Positions 24,564 through 33,064 of a stretch of 64,000 bases of DNA are shown piece after piece. The translations under genes were made by a program, and so were the position numbers. A model generated the notes under the pieces. It searched no databases, was not told the DNA's origin, and saw nothing but the letters and a program-made list of their open reading frames with translations. Within the stretch, counting starts at the first letter, position 1. Each line of letters starts with the position of its first letter. The DNA is from Cytophagales bacterium (GTDB lineage Bacteria > Bacteroidota > Bacteroidia > Cytophagales > Cyclobacteriaceae), in NCBI GenBank assembly GCA_003454975.1, contig DMST01000116.1:13304-77303 (forward strand), written 5' to 3'.

Positions 24564-25106
24564 CTAAAAATTCAAGAACGCATCTACCTGTTCCGTAAGT
24601 AATTGTTGGTACAAATCGTTGCCCAACGTTTCGCCCTTCAGGTTTTTTTCTATAAAGGCTAGCTTTGTCTTTTGAGCCAGTACCTGCACACCCAGGTAGT
24701 GTAAGATGTCCGTAAGGTGGCTAAGTGCCAGGCCTCCACCCTGCATGCCAGAGGAGATGCCGATCAAGGAAGCCTTTTTGCCAGCCAGAGGATTAGGGTA
24801 GGGTAGGGCATCAATAAAAACCTTCAGTACCCCAGGAAAAGAACCATTGTATTCGGGCACAATAAAGAAGAACTTCTCTGACTGAAGCATCTTGGCACTC
24901 AAGGCATTCAGCTGCTCATTTTTTCCAGACTTCTCATACAAAGCAGAAACCGTGATGTCTTCGGGCAAGTCTGCCAAGTCAAGAAATTGACTTTCCACCT
25001 GGTGGCTTTCTAATAGCTCTTTTACCCAATTGCCTACCCATTTCGATTTGGCGTGGTGCCGATTGGTACCAATGACAATGGTGATCATTCCCTGTTCTAT
25101 TCCCAT
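24564..25106 (-). CDS. NAD(P)H-dependent FMN reductase family protein
   Basis: A 180-residue flavodoxin-fold oxidoreductase. The phosphate-binding start ITIVIGTNR follows the N-terminus. The family block VPEYNGSFPGVLKVFIDAL lies at about 95-115, and the GISSGMQGGGLALSHL loop comes later. The family reduces flavins, quinones or azo compounds with NAD(P)H as a cytoplasmic dimer; the substrate cannot be told from sequence. The start is uncertain: the ATG at 25106 gives 180 residues, and a second ATG six codons later gives the more usual MITIVIG beginning. It is convergent with the PKS locus and shares its terminator. Confidence 0.88.
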   Translation of the reverse strand: MGIEQGMITIVIGTNRHHAKSKWVGNWVKELLESHQVESQFLDLADLPEDITVSALYEKSGKNEQLNALSAKMLQSEKFFFIVPEYNGSFPGVLKVFIDALPYPNPLAGKKASLIGISSGMQGGGLALSHLTDILHYLGVQVLAQKTKLAFIEKNLKGETLGNDLYQQLLTEQVDAFLNF

Positions 25107-25307
25107 GGTGTTAAAATTTAGTGTGGAGCAGAATGGTTCAAAACTAAGCCGGAAGTAGGTAGAATGAACTTTTTGGCAAGATTTTCATTCTCATACTAGC
25201 ATCACTTGAAAAGGAACTTTGACATGGAGTCAAAAACCGTTATTGTGTCATGGAAAGTGAAGCACAACTGTAATGGTCTCATTGATAGACACTAAGTAAT
25301 TTGAGAT

Positions 25308-25634
25308 ATGTTTAGTGAGCTACCGGTAACTATCACCCCCAAGGCTTGGGAAGAGGTGAAACACATTGTAGAGAAAAAGAATATTCCGGAGGAATATGGC
25401 CTACGGATCGGAATTAAAGGAGCCGGTTGCTCTGGGATGTCCTTCTTGTTGGGCTTTGATAAGAAGCAGCCTACGGATATGGAGTTTTCACAAGATGGGT
25501 ATCCCATCTACATTGCCAAAAAGGATACCATGTATTTACTAGGGCTACAGGTGGACTTTTATGAAGGAGCGGACGCCAGAGGATTCACTTTTGTTAATCC
25601 GGACGTGCCTAGCCCAGAGGGAGTGAATAGTTAG
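25308..25634 (+). CDS. A-type iron-sulfur carrier (IscA/SufA family) lacking the C-terminal CxC
   Basis: A 108-residue HesB-like protein. Family proteins carry or deliver Fe-S clusters using one central Cys and a C-terminal CxC (often CGCG). Here the core is clear (ITPKAW, LRIGIKGAGCSGMSF, VDFYEGADARGFTFVNPD) and C41 is the only cysteine. After VNPD, where the family normally reads on to C-G-C, the protein ends in VPSPEGVNS. It therefore cannot bind a cluster in the usual three-Cys way. It may be a degenerate paralogue or use other ligands. The last 4 bases overlap the end of the convergent phosphatase gene. Confidence 0.88.
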   Translation: MFSELPVTITPKAWEEVKHIVEKKNIPEEYGLRIGIKGAGCSGMSFLLGFDKKQPTDMEFSQDGYPIYIAKKDTMYLLGLQVDFYEGADARGFTFVNPDVPSPEGVNS

Positions 25635-26134
25635 CTCAACTTGAAGGGCTTTTTGGGGAAGTCGTACCAAAGTAGATCTCCCTTGCCCGCCGTAATGTCT
25701 GCCCAATCTTCCTGCTCAAATTCAATCATGGCCATACCCAAGGTAGGTACGTTCTCTATGGGAGTACCTGCCAAACTGTTTACCCAAGCTGTCAGGTCAG
25801 GGTTATGTCCTATAATGGCTACACTTTGGTAGGTATTGTTTAGTTGCTGTACGAACAAAGTATACTCCGCTTCAGTGGCATGATAAAGTGATTCCTTGGG
25901 TTGTATGTCCAAAGGCGATAAACCCAGGCCTTCCGAAATGCCTTTTGCTGTTTCAAAAGCCCTTCGTGCCGCGCTAGTAAAAATCTGCTCTACCTTAATC
26001 TGTCTTTGAGAGAGCCTGTAAGACATCTCGGGACAGTTTCGTAGACCCCGGGGATTTAGGGGACGATCAAAATCTGAGAGTTCAGTATGCTCCCAGCTCG
26101 ACTTGGCATGACGAACTATTAACAGTTTTTTCAT
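25631..26134 (-). CDS. SixA-like histidine phosphatase
   Basis: A 167-residue member of the phosphoglycerate-mutase-like (histidine phosphatase) superfamily. The catalytic RHA motif is at residues 8-10 (LIVRHAKSSW) and the second histidine lies in IIGHNPDL. The short length fits the SixA branch, which dephosphorylates phosphohistidine in histidine phosphotransfer domains or other phospho-proteins. There is no signal peptide. It is convergent with the A-type carrier gene, sharing 4 bases. With many hybrid kinases in this genome a role in phosphorelays is possible, but that is inference. Confidence 0.88.
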   Translation of the reverse strand: MKKLLIVRHAKSSWEHTELSDFDRPLNPRGLRNCPEMSYRLSQRQIKVEQIFTSAARRAFETAKGISEGLGLSPLDIQPKESLYHATEAEYTLFVQQLNNTYQSVAIIGHNPDLTAWVNSLAGTPIENVPTLGMAMIEFEQEDWADITAGKGDLLWYDFPKKPFKLS

Positions 26135-26192
26135 GATAAAATGGGAGTCCTAAGAAAAAATAAGGCGAAAGGAAAAAAGTCAAGAATCCGTG

Positions 26193-26200
26193 TACCTTTG
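26193..26200 (+). promoter_or_regulatory. -7 promoter box of the cold-shock gene (TACCTTTG)
   Basis: TACCTTTG matches TAnnTTTG exactly, 34 bases before the ATG at 26235. No TTG is seen at the expected -33 position. This would give a 5' leader of about 30 bases. Confidence 0.5.
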
Positions 26201-26234
26201 GACCGATATCCATTACCAATTGTCTTATTTAATT

Positions 26235-26426
26235 ATGCTCGAAGGTACCGTTAAATTTTTCAATGAGTCCAAAGGCTATGGGTTCATCGTCGAAAATGGC
26301 ACTAACAATGAAGTGTTTGTTCATATTTCTGGACTTACAGAGCCTGTTGCCAAAGATGATCGCGTATCCTATGAAGTTCGTGAAGGACGAAAAGGAATGA
26401 ATGCCGTGAATGTGAAACGCATCTGA
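26235..26426 (+). CDS. Cold-shock family RNA chaperone (CspA type)
   Basis: A 63-residue single cold-shock domain that binds single-stranded nucleic acids. RNP1 reads KGYGFI and RNP2 reads VFVHIS; the N-terminus MLEGTVKFFNESKGYG is typical. I placed the start at the ATG at 26235 because upstream in-frame codons have no family counterpart and the promoter-like box at 26193 would lie inside a longer gene. A clean intrinsic terminator follows, so it is a monocistronic unit. Confidence 0.94.
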   Translation: MLEGTVKFFNESKGYGFIVENGTNNEVFVHISGLTEPVAKDDRVSYEVREGRKGMNAVNVKRI

Positions 26427-26473
26427 TGACACGCAGAAGATATAAAGGAGAAGGAAGTATTCAATCCTGAATC

Positions 26474-26499
26474 AACCCCGCATGTTGCGGGGTTTTTTT
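26474..26499 (+). terminator. Intrinsic terminator of the cold-shock gene
   Basis: AACCCCGC (26474-26481) and GCGGGGTT (26487-26494) form an 8-bp stem with a 5-base loop, followed by a run of seven T. Confidence 0.92.
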
Positions 26500-26567
26500 G
26501 TACATCCTTGAAACAAATAGTAGGCTGGTTAAATTCTAACTTAGAACGTGAGTTGTACGCTGCACCT

Positions 26568-26960
26568 ATGAAAGAACCTTCTATTTCTTTCCATTATGTA
26601 CCCGCCCACGAATACCTGCTGATTAAGGTAGTAGGGGTTTACCAAGCTACAGCCGAGAACCATGTGTTCCTGGAGTTTTTGGAGAGAATGAATCAATTCG
26701 GGGTTAAAAAGGCGCTCGTAGACTATCGAGAAGGAACCTATCAGTCCAATACTCTGACGGCCTTGGATCGTCCACGCTTATTAGAAAGTCTAAAAATCCC
26801 AAGGTCATTCCGGATAGCCAGCGTGCACCAGGAGAAAACGGAGAGCCTTCACTTCTTGGAGAGTTTGCTGCAAAACCACCAGTACAAGTTTAGGATTTTT
26901 ACCCAAATGCAAGAAGCAAAGGAGTGGCTGGAAATCTCAGGCCCTCTTCCTGAAGAGTAG
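26568..26960 (+). CDS. Small SpoIIAA/STAS-like cytoplasmic protein
   Basis: A 130-residue protein with no signal or membrane segment. The pattern HEYLLIKVVGVYQ near the start, a helix ending FLERMNQFGVKKALVDYRE, then RPRLLESLKIPRSFRIASVH and a C-terminal KEWLEISGP resembles SpoIIAA-like or STAS-like folds found as short stand-alone Bacteroidota proteins. No partner is encoded nearby and no phospho-site can be assigned. I used the ATG at 26568; a TTG 60 bases upstream is also in frame, but it falls right after the cold-shock terminator T-tract. The family call is tentative. Confidence 0.6.
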   Translation: MKEPSISFHYVPAHEYLLIKVVGVYQATAENHVFLEFLERMNQFGVKKALVDYREGTYQSNTLTALDRPRLLESLKIPRSFRIASVHQEKTESLHFLESLLQNHQYKFRIFTQMQEAKEWLEISGPLPEE

Positions 26961-27023
26961 CCGGCCTTGTATGTTTGAATTACAGACGGTTTGCTAAAGA
27001 AATGATATCCGGCGTATGATCTG

Positions 27024-27071
27024 AAAATACACCCCTCTAAAGCGAAAAATCCGGGGTAGGGGTGTATTTTT
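27024..27071 (+). promoter_or_regulatory. Large inverted repeat immediately upstream of guaA
   Basis: AAAATACACCCCT (27024-27036) and AGGGGTGTATTTT (27058-27070) are perfect 13-bp arms with a 21-base loop, ending in five T six bases before the guaA ATG. It looks like an intrinsic terminator. TATTTTTG at 27065-27072 also fits the -7 promoter consensus, so the right arm could be both terminator and promoter. Confidence 0.7.
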
Positions 27072-27076
27072 GCCGC

Positions 27077-28606
27077 ATGACCGAAAAGATCCTTATTCTG
27101 GACTTTGGTTCACAGTATACCCAGCTTATTGCTCGGCGTGTACGTGAGCTTAATGTATATTGTGAAATCCATCCTTACAATAATGCGCCTGCGCTAGACG
27201 AAAGCGTAAAAGGTGTAATCTTATCGGGTAGTCCTTGTTCCGTTTTGGACGATGGAGCCCCCAATCCTGACCTGAGCGGTTACCTTGAACAGCAACCTTT
27301 GCTAGGGGTTTGCTACGGGGCTCAGTTGCTTGCACACAGTCATGGCGGGAAAGTATTACCTTCCGAAATTCGAGAATACGGCCGTGCACGCCTTAGCCGG
27401 GTTGATACCCACTTTGATTTGCTCAAGGAGATCAGCCTAGATAGCCAGGTGTGGATGTCTCATGGTGATACCATTGCCGAACTGCCCGAGGGTTTTCAGG
27501 TCATTGGGTCTACTCCAGATGTACAGGTAGCAGCCTTTAAGGTAGAAGGGCAGGATACTTACGGTATTCAGTTCCATCCGGAGGTAACGCATTCGGTAGA
27601 AGGAAAGACGGTACTACGAAACTTTGTAGTACATATTTGTGGATGCTCTCAGGACTGGACTCCGGATATCTTCATTGATGCCACGGTGGCTGAGTTGAAA
27701 GAAAAACTGGGCAATGATAAGGTAGTAATGGCGCTTAGCGGTGGTGTGGATAGTACCGTAGCGGCAGAGCTAATTCATAGGGCTATTGGCGATAATCTGT
27801 ATTGCATATTTGTGGACAATGGCCTCCTAAGAAAGGGAGAATTTGAGCAGGTGCTGGAAGGATACCGGCACATGGGCTTAAATATCCGGGGAGTAGATGC
27901 TAAGGAAAAGTTTTATACCGCACTGGAAGGGATTTCCGATCCAGAGGGTAAGCGCAAGGCCATTGGACGCACCTTCATTGAAGTGTTTGATGAAGAGGCA
28001 CACAGGATTGAGGAGGTTACCTGGCTTGGTCAGGGAACCATTTATCCTGATGTAATTGAGTCAGTGTCAGTAGGAGGGCCGTCCGTGACTATAAAAAGCC
28101 ACCACAACGTAGGAGGATTGCCTGAACGCATGAAACTCAAGATTGTGGAGCCCTTACGTCTGCTGTTTAAAGATGAAGTTCGCAGAGTTGGGGCTAGTCT
28201 ACAGATTGATCCTAACATTCTGGGCAGGCACCCTTTCCCTGGACCTGGCTTAGGAATCCGTATCCTGGGAGATATCACGGCGGATAAAGTACGGATCCTG
28301 CAAGAGGTTGATTACCTATTTATACAAGGGCTACGCGATCATAACCTTTACGACGAAGTTTGGCAGGCCGGGGCTATGTTGCTGCCGGTACAGTCAGTAG
28401 GGGTAATGGGGGATGAACGTACTTACGAGCAGGTGGTTGCCCTGCGAGCGGTAACGAGTGTAGACGGTATGACGGCCGATTTCTCGCATTTGCCCCATGA
28501 GTTTCTGGGAGAAATCTCCTCTCAGATTATCAACCGGGTGAAGGGCGTGAACCGGGTAGTATATGATGTAAGCTCTAAGCCACCCTCTACCATAGAGTGG
28601 GAGTAA
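27077..28606 (+). CDS. guaA: GMP synthase (glutamine-hydrolysing)
   Basis: A 509-residue two-domain enzyme that aminates XMP to GMP using glutamine and ATP. The class I glutaminase half has C79 (GVCYGAQLL), H167 and E169 (FHPEVTHS). The ATP-pyrophosphatase half has the PP-loop SGGVDS at 221-226, and the C-terminal dimerisation domain has [12 protein letters not shown] and the usual end (KPPSTIEWE). I chose the ATG at 27077; an in-frame GTG 15 bases earlier would sit inside the hairpin arm and gives no family-like residues. The tight hairpin and promoter-like box before it suggest control at the start of transcription, possibly with a leader of only a few bases. Confidence 0.97.
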   Translation: MTEKILILDFGSQYTQLIARRVRELNVYCEIHPYNNAPALDESVKGVILSGSPCSVLDDGAPNPDLSGYLEQQPLLGVCYGAQLLAHSHGGKVLPSEIREYGRARLSRVDTHFDLLKEISLDSQVWMSHGDTIAELPEGFQVIGSTPDVQVAAFKVEGQDTYGIQFHPEVTHSVEGKTVLRNFVVHICGCSQDWTPDIFIDATVAELKEKLGNDKVVMALSGGVDSTVAAELIHRAIGDNLYCIFVDNGLLRKGEFEQVLEGYRHMGLNIRGVDAKEKFYTALEGISDPEGKRKAIGRTFIEVFDEEAHRIEEVTWLGQGTIYPDVIESVSVGGPSVTIKSHHNVGGLPERMKLKIVEPLRLLFKDEVRRVGASLQIDPNILGRHPFPGPGLGIRILGDITADKVRILQEVDYLFIQGLRDHNLYDEVWQAGAMLLPVQSVGVMGDERTYEQVVALRAVTSVDGMTADFSHLPHEFLGEISSQIINRVKGVNRVVYDVSSKPPSTIEWE

Positions 28607-28686
28607 TTTATACTTTTAAAGGCTGACTTTTCAGCCTGTTTTCTAACCCGTACTTGTAGTGTCGGGTTGAATTAACCCAACGAACC

Positions 28687-30531
28687 ATGCGAACCTACGG
28701 GATAGTACTCTTGCTAGTGGGAATGATGATAGCGCCTGCCCGAGCGCAAGAGCCTACGGATTTTCAGGCCCGCTACCGTACTGCAAAAGAATTGTTGCAA
28801 GAGGGTAAATATTCGCTAGCCTCAGAGTACTTTTTGGCGCTGGCTCAGGAGGAGGCTTCCACCAATATTTTTGTAGCCTATGCCGCTTATTACCATGGGT
28901 TGGCGGCTCTGTTGAATGGCAACGGAGAACTAGCTGGCGATATATGGGGTAAACTGGTGGGTAAGTACCCTGATTGGCGGGAGCAAGGAGAGTTGGTTTT
29001 TTGGAAAGGCACCATGGCTTTTGCCTCCGGACAATTGGGCGAGGGGTACCGGGTGTTGGCCCAAATGAAATCAGGGCCTCAGCGCGATGCATTGGAAAAA
29101 GTAAAAAGCTACTACACGCTCAAAGAGACCGACGTGCGTCGGCTGCAACGCTTGTTTGAGGAGTATAGTGATGACCGAGAGTTGGCCGTGCATCTTGCTG
29201 ATTGTATTGTAATGCAACCTATGGTGCAGCAGAATCAAGAGCTATTAGAATTCCTGATTGGCGATTTTGATCTTGATCCTTCCACTTATAATCGAATTAC
29301 CCCGGGCCAGTCAGTCAAAAAAGAACAATACCGGGTGGCAGTACTGTTTCCTTTTCAGCATGAAGTGTTAAGCCAACGTAGGCCCAATGCCATTCCAGTC
29401 TTTTACCAGGGGCTATTTGATCGGTATGAGGGTATGCGAATGGCCCAAGAGGCGCTTGGAGAGGAAGGTAAAACCATTGAGCTGGTGGCTTACGATACCA
29501 AAGGGGATAGCGCTACTACAGCAGGGATCCTTGCTCTGCCCGAGATGAAAAGCGTCGATCTCATCATAGGGCCATTGTTCCCAGATGCACGCGAGCTCGT
29601 GCTTCAGTTTTCTGAAGAGAACCGGATCCCGATGTTCAATCCGCTAAGTGCCAATGCAGACGGAATTGGGAATAACCCATTCGCGTTCCTGATCAATCCA
29701 AGCCACGAAACCCGGGCTCGTAGAGTAGCTGATTACTTCACGGATAATTCTACCGATTCTACAGTCTATATTTTCTACGGAACCCGAACTCAAGATTCGC
29801 TATATGCCTATGCATACAAAGCCGAAATGGAACTGCGTGGATTTTGGGTGCCGGTGGTGATGCAGGTAGACGAAGAGAAATCTCAAACAGGCTTTGAGTT
29901 CCTAACGGAAACGGTTCGGTACCATGATTTGAAGGACCTTGATTCGGCCCGAGCGGTAGACCTGCTCAACGATTACCTGGAAAGGAAAAGGGACAACCCC
30001 AATCTACGGCTAGAGAAGGAAGAGGCTTTCCGAATACCCAATGATAGCATAGGCCATATTTTGGTAGCATCAGACAACGGCCTGATTGCAGCCAGTATAG
30101 TTGGTGCGGTAGAAACTCGGGCCGCAAAAGGCGATTCTATCCCAGTGATGGGATCCGAACAATGGCTGCTGCAGAACTATGACTACGTTACCTATGAGCA
30201 ACTGGAGCGATTGGGGGTTATTCTGACGGCTCCATCTTACTTTGAGAAGCAAACTTCCAAAGCAGAGGGCTTTCAGGAAGCCTACATCCGTCGGCAAAAC
30301 ATTTTGCCTAACCGAGAGGTATTCGAAGGGTACGATATGCTTTGGTTCTTAGGCAATATGCTTCATGATCACGGCACCTACTTCCAATTTGGTATGCGAG
30401 ACCAAGGATTTACCCCCGGTAACTTTGTGCAGGGGTATGATTTCCGGGGTTCCAACGATAACCAATATGTGCCGCTACTCCGTTTTCGCGATTATCAGTT
30501 TGAGGTGATTTCCTATCAAGGAGAAGAGTAA
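28687..30531 (+). CDS. Exported TPR-plus-periplasmic-binding-protein-like protein
   Basis: A 614-residue protein with a signal peptide (residues 1-20, ending APARAQ). Residues about 25-200 are helical with TPR-like spacing (tandem YSLASEYFLALAQ and AYYHGLAALLNGNGELAGDIW segments). From about 215 on it resembles the type 1 periplasmic binding fold used by branched-chain amino acid receptors and by LpoA-like lipoproteins: YRVAVLFPF, KSVDLIIGPLFP, IPMFNPLSAN and a late VFEGYDMLWFLGNML. There are no transporter genes beside it, so a sensor or envelope-assembly role is as likely as uptake. It lies 80 bases after guaA and 6 bases before hemL, so it is probably cotranscribed with hemL. Confidence 0.75.
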   Translation: MRTYGIVLLLVGMMIAPARAQEPTDFQARYRTAKELLQEGKYSLASEYFLALAQEEASTNIFVAYAAYYHGLAALLNGNGELAGDIWGKLVGKYPDWREQGELVFWKGTMAFASGQLGEGYRVLAQMKSGPQRDALEKVKSYYTLKETDVRRLQRLFEEYSDDRELAVHLADCIVMQPMVQQNQELLEFLIGDFDLDPSTYNRITPGQSVKKEQYRVAVLFPFQHEVLSQRRPNAIPVFYQGLFDRYEGMRMAQEALGEEGKTIELVAYDTKGDSATTAGILALPEMKSVDLIIGPLFPDARELVLQFSEENRIPMFNPLSANADGIGNNPFAFLINPSHETRARRVADYFTDNSTDSTVYIFYGTRTQDSLYAYAYKAEMELRGFWVPVVMQVDEEKSQTGFEFLTETVRYHDLKDLDSARAVDLLNDYLERKRDNPNLRLEKEEAFRIPNDSIGHILVASDNGLIAASIVGAVETRAAKGDSIPVMGSEQWLLQNYDYVTYEQLERLGVILTAPSYFEKQTSKAEGFQEAYIRRQNILPNREVFEGYDMLWFLGNMLHDHGTYFQFGMRDQGFTPGNFVQGYDFRGSNDNQYVPLLRFRDYQFEVISYQGEE

Positions 30532-30537
30532 CCTACC

Positions 30538-31836
30538 ATGACAATACAGAAGAGCAATAGTCAATCCCTGTTTGGAAACGCCAAGCAGTTTATTCCTGGA
30601 GGGGTAAATTCTCCGGTACGTGCTTTCAAAGCTGTAGGGGGCGACCCTTTGTTTATCAAATCTGCCAAAGGGGCTGTACTTACCGATGAAGATGGGAATG
30701 ATTTCATTGAGTTGATCAACTCCTGGGGTCCTATGATTTTGGGACATGCTCACGAGGGAATCGAAGCAGCCGTGATAGAAGCCATTAAGGGTTCTGTTTC
30801 CTTTGGAGCACCTACCGCACGTGAGGTAGAAATTGCCGAGCTGATTTGTGAGATGGTTCCGTCTATAGAGAAGGTCCGGATGGTCAACTCAGGTACTGAG
30901 GCTGCCATGAGCGTGGCCCGGCTAGCCCGTGGGTATACCGGTCGCGATAAGATAGTGAAGATGGAAGGCCACTACCACGGTCATGCGGATTCATTCCTGA
31001 TTGCGGCAGGAAGTGGCTTGGCCACCAATGGAGTGCCCAACAGTCCAGGAGTAACGGAGGGTACGGCAAAAGATACTTTGTTGGTACCATATAACAACCT
31101 GGAAGCCGTAGAGCAACTTGTAGCAGCCCACCCCAAGCAAATAGCGGCTATCCTTTTGGAGCCCGTTCCTGGCAATATGGGTTGTGTATTGCCCAAGCCT
31201 GGTTACCTGGAGGGGCTCCGTGCTTTGTGCGATCGTGAGGGCATTGTTCTGGTATTTGATGAGGTAATGACAGGCTTCCGTTTGGCTCCCGGCGGAGCGC
31301 AGGAAGTGTTCGGGGTTACCCCTGATATAACCGCGCTGGGTAAAATCATCGGTGGGGGTATGCCGGTAGGGGCCTATGGAGGAAAGAAAGAGATCATGGA
31401 CTTTGTATCTCCTCAGGGACCTGTATATCAAGCAGGTACTCTTTCGGGAAATCCAGTAGCCATGGCTGCCGGTTTAGCCATGTTGCAACACCTGAAACAA
31501 CACCCAGAGGTATACGAATACCTGCAATCAATAACCTATAGAATGGTGAGCGGCATAAAACAGATTTTGGAAGATCTCCAGTTGCCCTACACCATGAACC
31601 ATATAGGTTCTATGTATAGCTTATTCTTTACCGATCAGCAGGTGGTTGATTTTGATACGGCACAAACCACCGATACGGAGAGATTTGGACAATACTTCCG
31701 GGGAATGCTGGAAGAGGGTGTGTATTTAGCACCTAGCCAATACGAATCACTCTTCGTTTCTTCCGCCCTCACTGAGGCTCAGGCTGACCAAGTGATAGAG
31801 GCCAATAGGCGAGTGCTCACTGCTATGCATGGCTAA
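30538..31836 (+). CDS. hemL: Glutamate-1-semialdehyde 2,1-aminomutase
   Basis: A 432-residue PLP enzyme that turns glutamate-1-semialdehyde into 5-aminolevulinate, the first committed haem precursor in the C5 pathway. Family marks: FIPGGVNSPVRAF at the start, the PLP lysine K269 in LGKIIGGGMPVGAYGG, VFDEVMTGFR before it, and YQAGTLSGNPVAMAAG after it. It starts 6 bases after the upstream binding-protein-like gene, so the two probably share a transcript. Its last 4 bases overlap the end of the convergent DUF3667 gene. Other haem genes are not in the window. Confidence 0.96.
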   Translation: MTIQKSNSQSLFGNAKQFIPGGVNSPVRAFKAVGGDPLFIKSAKGAVLTDEDGNDFIELINSWGPMILGHAHEGIEAAVIEAIKGSVSFGAPTAREVEIAELICEMVPSIEKVRMVNSGTEAAMSVARLARGYTGRDKIVKMEGHYHGHADSFLIAAGSGLATNGVPNSPGVTEGTAKDTLLVPYNNLEAVEQLVAAHPKQIAAILLEPVPGNMGCVLPKPGYLEGLRALCDREGIVLVFDEVMTGFRLAPGGAQEVFGVTPDITALGKIIGGGMPVGAYGGKKEIMDFVSPQGPVYQAGTLSGNPVAMAAGLAMLQHLKQHPEVYEYLQSITYRMVSGIKQILEDLQLPYTMNHIGSMYSLFFTDQQVVDFDTAQTTDTERFGQYFRGMLEEGVYLAPSQYESLFVSSALTEAQADQVIEANRRVLTAMHG

Positions 31837-32921
31837 TACAAATAGAAAGTAATAGTAAGGGCTGCTATAGCTGCAAAAAACAGAAACCCTGCATATACCA
31901 TGCCTTGCAGAAAGAATTTAGCAAGGGTCTTTCGCCAGGATTGGTGATAGACCCTTTTGAACGAAAAGGCTGTATATATACTGACCAGTACAAACGCGGA
32001 TAAGGCTACAATAAATCTACCCCCTGCTCCTGTTGCTACATAAATCATGACCAGGGTAGCCAAGCTAAATATCCAGTAGGCATGTGCGTGCAAATGAAGC
32101 CCATGAATAAGATGCTGGATATAAAGAAATTTATGGCGAACGTACCAAAGCCTAAGTAGGACTGCGAAAATTGGAATCATGAAAAACATCATGATGGGGA
32201 TGTTCTGAATAATAGAACTAACAAAAACGTGTAGATCCGATTGGGCTATTTTTCTTGCCTGCTTAAACTCCCGCATGCTGACGGTGACCCAACCCAGGCT
32301 ATCCCTTGCCACCGAATCTGTTAGGTTGATGTCGCGAAGTACTAACAGTGTCTCCTTTAGTGTAGATTGGTTAATGGACAGTCCATTTTGATTTTGAACG
32401 GCACTATCTACTATCGCTTGTACTTTTTCCTTGTCGAATAGGGTGGTGTCCAAATCCAGCGAATCCAAAGGATGAATAGTATAGGTAGTGTCAGGGCTAC
32501 TTAGGTTCAACCCGAAGCCTTCATCATCATCTGGTCCGGTCAATTTTACCTTTACGTCCTCTCCGTTATTAGAATTGGCTAGAATGGACTGCCAGGAGCC
32601 TGATTGGTTGCCTACCAGACCTAAAACGAAGAAGTAAACCAGCGAAATTACAAGGTATAAGCGTATGGGATGTACAAAAGCCTTTCGCTTACCTTGATTG
32701 AACTGGTTGGTCAAATACCCGGGATTAAAAAAGAATGGTTTGAAGGTTCCCCAGAACCTGGAATCGACGCCAAAATAATTGCTAAAAAACTCGGCAATAA
32801 GAGTACTAAGTTTTACGTTGTGGTCGTTGTTTTCTTGGCCGCAATTTGGACACCAATTATATACTTCGTTTAGAGTGTAGCCACAGTTTAGGCATTGTTT
32901 TGATTTTCTGCGGATGCGCAC
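31833..32921 (-). CDS. DUF3667 membrane protein with N-terminal zinc ribbon
   Basis: A 362-residue protein. A zinc-ribbon motif (C10-x2-C13 and C24-x2-C27, the second as CPNCG) opens the protein, followed by the DUF3667 core GVDSRFWGTFKPFFFNPGYL and HPIRLYLVISLVYFFVLG. After a charged periplasmic-like stretch of about 100 residues come four more hydrophobic helices. DUF3667 is common in Bacteroidota and has no known function. The gene is convergent with hemL (4-base overlap) and divergent from the outer-membrane-like protein gene. Confidence 0.88.
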   Translation of the reverse strand: MRIRRKSKQCLNCGYTLNEVYNWCPNCGQENNDHNVKLSTLIAEFFSNYFGVDSRFWGTFKPFFFNPGYLTNQFNQGKRKAFVHPIRLYLVISLVYFFVLGLVGNQSGSWQSILANSNNGEDVKVKLTGPDDDEGFGLNLSSPDTTYTIHPLDSLDLDTTLFDKEKVQAIVDSAVQNQNGLSINQSTLKETLLVLRDINLTDSVARDSLGWVTVSMREFKQARKIAQSDLHVFVSSIIQNIPIMMFFMIPIFAVLLRLWYVRHKFLYIQHLIHGLHLHAHAYWIFSLATLVMIYVATGAGGRFIVALSAFVLVSIYTAFSFKRVYHQSWRKTLAKFFLQGMVYAGFLFFAAIAALTITFYLY

Positions 32922-33031
32922 GACAGTCTGGGTTATGTCAGTGGGTGTTTGCTATTCAGTTAAATGTAAGAAAGATTGGGATTTTTCAAGGACCCAACTT
33001 GCTTGTTTTCCACCTATTTCATAAGTAATTG

Positions 33032-33039
33032 TATCTTTG
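33032..33039 (+). promoter_or_regulatory. -7 promoter box (TATCTTTG)
   Basis: TATCTTTG fits TAnnTTTG exactly and lies 25 bases before the ATG at 33065. No well-placed -33 TTG is seen. Confidence 0.45.
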
Positions 33040-33064
33040 TAGGAAAGCTGAAACATAGGAAAGC

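Noticed and set aside
26190..26234. Longer cold-shock protein start
   Set aside because: It would run over the -7 promoter box and add residues foreign to the family.
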